A program made the position numbers and the translations under genes. 64,000 bases of DNA from Amylostereum areolatum (taxonomy: Eukaryota > Basidiomycota > Agaricomycetes > Russulales > Stereaceae): the NCBI GenBank assembly GCA_012932865.1, contig SAXG01000002.1, positions 2,232,001 to 2,296,000 of the forward strand, in the 5' to 3' direction. Under the pieces are notes generated by a model. It saw nothing but the letters and a program-made list of their open reading frames with translations. It was not told the origin of the DNA and did not search any database. Positions 58,048 through 64,000 of this stretch are shown piece by piece (within the stretch, counting starts at the first letter, position 1; each line of letters begins with the position of its first letter).

Positions 58048-59428
58048 ATGAAGTAAGTCCTATCGAACTTGTTGTGTCAGGTCAATTTTTACAGCTGGTG
58101 TCGTGACTTAGCAACGCCCCCCCTCTCGAGCCGTATCACCTGATACGAGAGCTTCCGCAAGAGCTCAACAAAAACATCATCGATACCGTTATCGCTGATG
58201 GCATCGCGGAGCACCTTTTCTGGCCGAACTTGCCCCCGTCGACACGTCAGCGCTATCGCGTCTTCACGCCGCCATTGTCCACGGCTCTTTCTATCCGCGG
58301 AGTCAACCGAGCGCTCCACCAGTACTGCTGGGAGGCGCTGCGTCTGCTCTTGGGAGAGGCCCCTGGTGAGGAGGTCCAGTACGTCATTTATAATTATATT
58401 CCTATGCAGTGCAGTGACCCAAACATTGTCTCGACAGAGCCTTCAAGCTTTTGCGCGGCGACGTTATCCTGGACTGGTGCGATTACAAGCATCGTCACCG
58501 CATGAATGCCGTGTTTGGGCGCGGGCTGGCAAGCTGGTACCCCCGCACTCCATTCCCGCGGAGCAAAGTTAGGAGCGTTGGCACACTCCTTCCACAAGAT
58601 TCATCTTTGTCTTAACTTCCTGGATTTCCGCGGGGTGATCCCTGCGGAGCTCTCGTCCGATGATTTGCGGGCAGCGGAAGTCCTGCTCCGCCCGGCTGAG
58701 GTGGCTTTCCGAGCCATCCCCGCCCGGGCAAAGTGTTTCGTACCCCGGGAGATTTGGCGATGTATGGGGGAGGCTGTGGATATTATCGGAAAATGTTCGT
58801 CCCATAGGCGTGCAAATTCTTCCCTGACTGACAACCGCCTGCACCTCTGTAATCAGCGGTGTGGCTCCGTCGTTGCAACGAGCTACTTTGCACCATCGCA
58901 AACGTAAAAACCGGGTTCTACGGCGCCCAGAATCCGGACGCGCATGACCCGGACGCCCGATTGGCACGGGTGGAGAAGGAGTTGAACATCTTGGAGGAAC
59001 TGGATGCGAAAATCAAGGATGACGCGGAGACAAATGACTGGGACTACAACCCTGTCCTTCCCCTCGACTTGTGGCTCTGTTTCTTTGTCCCAGGGTATGT
59101 TGTGGCGGACATCTTCCGAAAGATGTGGGTTTTGGAGGCCACTGCTCCCACTTCTCCCGAGCTTCGTATGTGGCGGAGGTGGTACGATCTTCTATACCTC
59201 CGCCGCCGTCACAGTCTCGACGGGTTTTTCAACCTTTATTCGGTGATGCAAAGCTCAAAAAATCACCTTACTTTGAAGTCAGGTGATTTGGATAGCCAAC
59301 TGGCGCGCTGTCCTGCTCAATTTGCCGATCGAGGTCCGCTCGATCCAATCGCGACTTGGCTGGATGTGGATGAAACCTACGAGGGACGCTGGTGGGCAGA
59401 ATGGCCCCGGGACTTCTTCTTACTGTAA
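58048..59428 (+). CDS. Unrecognised gene, paralog A (399 aa if a C-run insertion is ignored)
   Basis: ATG at 58048 in a 5-base first exon (58048-58052), then introns 58053-58111, 58379-58437 and 58795-58856, all consistent in phase. Reads NAPPLEPYHLIRELPQELNK, IAEHLFWPNLPPSTRQRYRV, VNRALHQYCWEALRLLLG, AFKLLRGDVILDW, LGALAHSFHKIHLCLNFL, WDYNPVLPLDLWLCFFVPGY and RRWYDLLYLRRRHSLDGFFN to the stop at 59426-59428. A C5 run at 58540-58544 shifts frame; with one C less the alignment to paralog B is gap-free there and total length is 399 versus 400 aa. So either a sequencing error or a very young pseudogene. No known domain recognised. Confidence 0.7.
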
Positions 59429-59583
59429 TATATCTTGGCGTTTGTTTTGTTTTCTTGCCATATACACGTCAATTGCCACATCGTCACTCCGTGGAGGGAA
59501 CCTATACGTGCTGTACAAGTCTTCGCATCAAATAAATTCGTTTGCTGCTCAGTCCCAACGCCGCCTACGGCGCTCCTGCTCTT

Positions 59584-59877
59584 CACAGCAAACCTGGGGC
59601 TGTTAGCCACGACGGCGAAATGTGGGGGGAAAGCGTGATGGAAAAGAAAGAAAATTCCAAACATGTTGCACAAAGGGGGAAAGGTGCAGATATGTATTTC
59701 CCGATCAGGAAATGACAACCTTTTCCTGGAGGTGAACGTTGCCCGGTCGGGAAGCGATAAACCTTTCCCGGATATGAACCTTTCCCCCTTTGTAAAATGC
59801 TGGGGATTTTCTTCTTTTTCCATCACCCTTTCCCCCCGCGTTTCCCCGTCAGGGCCAATAGCCCCAGGTTTGCTGTG
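59584..59877. mobile_element. MITE, 294 bp, about 100 bp inverted repeats
   Basis: CACAGCAAACCTGGGGCT.TT at 59584 is the inverse of ..AGCCCCAGGTTTGCTGTG-type sequence ending at 59877; the two about 100 bp arms agree at roughly four of five positions. CTT is found outside both ends. A solo end is at 20590-20652. It sits between the two paralogs. Confidence 0.8.
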
Positions 59878-59984
59878 CTTCGGGGTTGAAAGTCCGTGTC
59901 CCCCCCCTCCCCCCTCCCTACGCTAGCCCGCGAAATGCAAACGCCGTGGAGTTTGCACAGCCTGGAATGCATCCTCCTCGGAGG

Positions 59985-60075
59985 ACATACGCCGCGGAGT
60001 ATACGCTGCGGGGCAAGCCGCGGACCGGCTCACCCGCGGAGTGTAAGCACCCTTGCTGGCCGAAGGCCGCGGACC
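59985..60075. repeat. CCGCGG modular array
   Basis: CATACGCCGCGGAG, TATACGCTGCGGGG, CAAGCCGCGGAC and CGGCTCACCCGCGGAG follow one another, 130-220 bp upstream of paralog B's ATG, as the 57745 array does for paralog A. Confidence 0.65.
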
Positions 60076-60208
60076 CGTTCAGACGAAAGTTCCTCTGGTG
60101 GGAGATGAACTATACAGCTCCCGCGCAGAATGCCGCACTGCTGCGCCGACAATGTGCCCCCACTGCCCTACGTGCACCGTCGTACAATCGCATCGGCCAA
60201 GTTGTCCA

Positions 60209-61526
60209 ATGCGTTCTTCTCCGTTCCCCGCATCCTCTGACGCGTCATCCTCTGATTCGAATCCGTATCGTCCGTGGCCTCCACGTATGGAGCCCTTCCA
60301 CGGTTTTCGCCGTCTTCCTGTGGAGCTGAACAAGAAGATCCTCGATGAGGCCATCAGGGAAGGTATCGCGGACCACTTCTTCTGGCCCAACCTGTCCAAG
60401 GACACACGAATGTATTGCTTCGGCCGCCCGATTCCTCCCTCACACTTCATTGAAGTGCGCATCATCGACCGCTCCCTTCACCAGTATGTTTGGGATGTTC
60501 TGCAGCTCCTCTTGGACGAATCCGTGCGTTGCGATCCAAAGTGCGTAATCTTGCCATGGCCCGCGGCCCCGGCGTACTAATGTCGACTGTCACACCGTAG
60601 GAACACTGTCATAAAATTGCGGGGCGATGTCATCGTGAATGCCTGCGGCCCCAGCCGCCGGTCCCACCTCCAGCACAACTTTACACACGGCTGGTCCAAC
60701 TGGTATCCAGGCCACCACTACCATGGCCCCGCACTGGGTGCGCTCGTTCACACCTTCCAGAAGATACATCTCTCCCTAGAGTTTCTTACGGTCGACGGTA
60801 CGCTTCCCGAGGCCCTGTCACTGACCCAGGAGCGGGTAGGTGCGAGCTACCTTGCCGAGGCAGAGGCGGCATGGGGCAAAATTCCGCTCGAGGTCAGGCA
60901 CTTTATCCCCCCGCAAATCTGGAGACGCATGGAGGAGGGAGTCGATGTCGTAGGAAAGGGTGAGTCTCGCAACCTCCCCCACGACCACCGACGTCCTGAT
61001 CCTCTTCCACGCAGCGATATGGCACCGCCGTGCCGATCTAATTCTTGGCAAGATCAGCGATGAAGATACCGGTTTCTTCGGCTCCCGTGGTCGTTTTGCG
61101 GAGGATCCGGAACATCGTGTGGAAGTTGCCAGCAAGGAGTTGGAGGAGTTGGAGCGTGAAGATTCGGTCATTCGGGAGAAGGCGGAGAGGCCTGGCTGGG
61201 CGTACAACCCAGTACTTCCCACTGATGTCTCATGGGCTGCTTATATCCATCCTGAGCACAGGATGGACCTCCTGAAGACATTCGATCGCTTGGAGGCGGA
61301 AGCGGAAGGGTCGTCGGAGCTGGAGTTGTGGAAACACCTCCACCGCCTGGCGTTCCTTACACGCCGTCACGGCCTGGACCGCTTGCTTTCCCTCCAGGCT
61401 CTGTATGACAACAAGGCAGAGCACTTTACGATGAAGGACGGGGATCTCCACTCCTCCTTGGCGCGACTGCCCGTGGCACTCAGGGAGAGGGGCCCTTTTG
61501 ACCCACGGAAGGCGGAGAAGGAGTAG
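60209..61526 (+). CDS. Unrecognised gene, paralog B, intact, 400 aa
   Basis: ATG at 60209 (MRSSPFPASSDASSSDSN; an in-frame ATG at 60287, MEPFHGF, is an alternative). Exons 60209-60540, 60601-60959, 61015-61526; introns 60541-60600 and 60960-61014 splice in phase at positions equivalent to paralog A. Shared blocks: RLPVELNKKILDEAIREGIA, HFFWPNLS, DRSLHQYVWDVLQLLL, LRGDVIVN, GALVHTFQKIHLSLEFL, RHFIPPQIWRRMEEGVDVVG, WAYNPVLPTDVSW, RRHGLDRLLSLQALYDN and a C-terminal DGDLHSSLARLP..L.ERGPFDP. Mostly helical and soluble in appearance; the opening LPxELN resembles but does not match an F-box. Function unknown. Confidence 0.8.
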
Positions 61527-62484
61527 GCTGCCATGGGCAGACATGGATGGGTGCGTATTAAAAATAACCATTTTCCCCACATTTTTAGCACTTGTTTGCT
61601 CTGTCACGCACCAATCCTCCCTCCTCATGTCTCTCCTCAGGTACATTACCACCCGTAGCGTTTCCGGAACTTCGTTTTACTTACACTGTACGAGGTATCA
61701 CGGGTCAGTCGTTGTTGATTAAAAGAGAACTGTGTTACCGTTGCCCATGTTTGAGAATGACAACCTTGTCCGAGTCCGCATATGCACAGCAGACATCGCC
61801 CTGCCGCACCAACTCATTTTCCTGAGCAATGCCGGCGACCAGCTTTCGGGATCCATCGTGGTCTGCTCTGTTCCCGTTCTCTACCACGTCCCGATTGTAT
61901 GTAGCAATCGTTACCACGATGGACGTGGTTTGCATGTTAACGAATCCCCTAATCCAGTCCTGTCGGTTCGCCGAACGCAAAGCCGTCTTGCAAGACTGGA
62001 TGGATCTGTGAAGGTCCAGCTCTCCATCTCGGTTCTGCGCATCCTGATCTAGGGACGGGTACTTGAGGCTGAGGCTGGTCGTGTACACCCTGAGTGGTTG
62101 CACCGTGGGTTATCTTCCCGGGGATTACGCAAACGAGGGCAGGAAGTCACTTACCCACCTCCGCGGGATTGAATTTCCAAAGCCTTTGCTTTTCCGACTT
62201 TGCGACGCCCGCTGCGTCTGTGGTGCAATGCCTGCGAAGGTTGAGGGTGATGAGCGTTTAGCGCAGTCGCTTGGGAGGATGTGAGTGCTAATTGGCTCGC
62301 GGGAGAGCGGGATACGTGCATGGGATCGGCCCCTTCTCCTATAGCCGCGAACGATCCAATGAATTTCATCTCTTCTTTGTCATCTAGAACTGAGACAGGG
62401 ATAGGGGATGCTTCATCAGTGAAGTTGGACGTAACTGAGCCATTGAAAAGCGGAATCAAGGGGTTCCGCACTTGACTTCCAAGG
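61527..62484. other. Stretch with possible minus-strand exons
   Basis: A minus frame 61735-62103 (DWIRGFVNMQTTSIVVTIAT, YNRDVVENGNRADHDGSRKL) and another at 62151-62475 (PIPVSVLDDKEEMKFIGSFA) have coding-like composition and an intron-like GTAAGT at about 62153, but no motif. It may be a small gene. Ends at the start of the direct repeat. Confidence 0.3.
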
Positions 62485-64000
62485 TGTAGTTGTGCCGGTT
62501 TCAGGGGGGTGCGAAGGGTTATGTGCAAGATGTCTCTCAAAATTGGGCGATGCACTCAAAGTATATTTCATTTTGTCCATAATATGTACTTATACAATCA
62601 GCCCGAGCTTTGAGGCAGAGGTGCTCTTATCCTGATTTCGTATTCGTTCGACGAGAGAAAGTCGCCAGTGAAGGCAGTGCCTTCTAAAAGGCGCCGGTGA
62701 CGGGTCTGTTGCCGCTGCCGGTGTTTTCCGCGACCCTCGTCGCGTTCTTCACATATATCCGTGTTGCCATGTACAAGTGCACGCCCAATGTTTGATTCGA
62801 ATGGTGATGGTGATTGCAGGACGTAGTGGGGGTGCTACCACGGTTCCATTGAGTGCCACGACGTTCTGTTCGCGGGGTTCGGTCCGCGGGGTTCTCTCCG
62901 CGGGGTGCGCCCCGCACTGTCTTCTCCGCGGCGTTGATTCCGCGGACGCCTCTCCGGCCGCGGAGCGAACCCCGCGGAGTGAACGCCGTGGACGGAGTCA
63001 TGGCCGACCTAGAGAAAATCAAGGAGAGTCCGTCAGAGTGGAATCTTACCACCAGACCTATCCACAGCAGTGACAAGACGACGATGACGACGTTGATTGA
63101 CCGCTATCTTACAGCGTGACACAAATTGTAGTAGTACATGCGAGAAATAAGCCCCAAGTCTCTAGACAGCTGGCCCTTTGAGTGTCGGACTCCTTTGCGC
63201 AGTTCCCGTCACCTCGCCCATCTCCACATCCCGCGCGGGGGGATGCAACGCCTCGCTGTCCGACCCGGATGCAGCGCCTGCGGCTTCATCGGGCCTGGTA
63301 CCAACCCCTGGCAGTGTTGTGGGGTCCACCTCGATAGGGCTGACCCGTGCGGCGCCCGGCAGGGGGTCTACGGGCTCCATGGCGGCGTCAGCATCCTGGT
63401 GAAGACTCCTGGCTACCTCGAATTCCGCCCTGGCCGTGTCATACTGCTCCTGTGCTGCGACCCGGCGAACGTCCGAGCTGTCTTCGATCTCCGCGGTGAG
63501 TTGATCTAGTAGCTTGCGCGCGGCAATGAGTACCTCGAATGCCTCCGTTTCCCGAGCGACTGCGCTGTCTCGCGCTGCCAAAGAGGCGGGCGTCCACGGG
63601 GGTGATGGCGAGCGAGCCGTGATGCGTGGGGGAGGAGACCGGCGGCGGGCGCCCTGCTTGCACGGGACGCGACTACGACGTGTCGCCTTCTCCCGTTTTG
63701 ACAGGAGTGCGGGACGGGACGGCGTGGAGACGGGGGACACGATTGTGGCAGCCGCCGGAGACTCCTCTGGCAGGGAAACGCCATCGCACGAGGCGGCCGG
63801 CCCGGTGAGGGGTGACCCACCTTTATCTCCGTCGTCGCGGGGGGGGTGGGTGTCCACCATCTCAACATCGCTCGCTTGACTGTCGGCGGTTCTTGCGGTT
63901 GTACCGGGCCCAGCTGCCGAAGCCCTAGCTATGTCAATGCCCCAGCCGACATCAGGAGACGTTGTAGGCTCCGAAACCACGGGCAAGGCAGACGCACTGA
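62485..64000. repeat. Right copy of the long direct repeat, running off the window
   Basis: Matches 9451-9617 and then 10191-11545 without the 573 bp segment. Nearly identical over the last 1.35 kb. Includes the CCGCGG array at 62871-62995. Confidence 0.93.
63162..64000 (-). CDS. Second copy of the cysteine-cluster/coiled-coil gene, 3' part only
   Basis: The last 280 or so codons are the same as the C-terminus encoded at 10707-11545, ending TAQRSPTLKGPAV, with a Ala/Val change from one substitution near 63739. The rest lies beyond the window. Contains the coiled-coil RKLLDQLTAEIEDSSDVRRV segment. Confidence 0.55.
   Translation of the reverse strand, partial: SASALPVVSEPTTSPDVGWGIDIARASAAGPGTTARTADSQASDVEMVDTHPPRDDGDKGGSPLTGPAASCDGVSLPEESPAAATIVSPVSTPSRPALLSKREKATRRSRVPCKQGARRRSPPPRITARSPSPPWTPASLAARDSAVARETEAFEVLIAARKLLDQLTAEIEDSSDVRRVAAQEQYDTARAEFEVARSLHQDADAAMEPVDPLPGAARVSPIEVDPTTLPGVGTRPDEAAGAASGSDSEALHPPARDVEMGEVTGTAQRSPTLKGPAV

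Overview
The window looks like accessory sequence from a filamentous basidiomycete, most likely an Agaricomycete. Reasons: genes are split by 45-60 base introns with GT..AG ends, there is a PIF1-type Helitron, RNase H1-N (viroplasmin-like) domain genes, and decayed RNA polymerase II, SPT6 and SMC5-like fragments that read as fungal. The genus is not determined. Intact recognisable housekeeping genes are few; most of the window is duplicated segments, transposons, MITEs and broken genes.

Large-scale layout. An approximately 8.7 kb segment (762-9450) reappears inverted at 37290-45657, with a unique 27.8 kb spacer between the arms. The arms carry, from outside to inside, an SPT6 N-terminal pseudogene, a small unrecognised reading frame, an RPB1 pseudogene that lacks its CTD, an unrecognised multi-exon gene, and a Kei1-like membrane protein gene. 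The right arm lacks about 320 bp that contain exon 1 of the unrecognised gene. Exactly where the left arm ends (9451) a second duplicated segment begins; it returns in direct orientation at 62485 and runs off the window.

Spacer region (9.5-37.3 kb): a divergent pair of unrecognised genes (cysteine-cluster/coiled-coil protein on minus, pentapeptide-repeat protein on plus) sharing a 200 bp promoter; 15 bp and 44 bp minisatellites; a 1.5 kb terminal-inverted-repeat element with GATAC-rich ends; a LINE RNase H scrap; two ordinary unrecognised genes; a decayed autonomous Helitron (25.2-31.2 kb) with Rep and PIF1-helicase domains; a gene whose C-terminus is supplied by a MITE; a SET-domain fragment; hAT-like and mariner-like non-autonomous elements.

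Right part (45.7-64 kb): a PIF/Harbinger-like element with a TTA target duplication and a broken SANT-like frame; LINE remnants; two RNase H1-N/viroplasmin-domain genes, one cut short by a hAT-like element; SMC5-like and 2-oxoglutarate oxygenase fragments; several MITEs; and a tandem pair of paralogous genes of unknown function (399 and 400 aa), one with a single-base homopolymer frameshift.

A feature running through the window is a set of dispersed 13-15 bp modular arrays built around CCGCGG, found at seven independent loci (more counting duplicated copies), mostly non-coding but once inside a reading frame where it encodes GESVR repeats.
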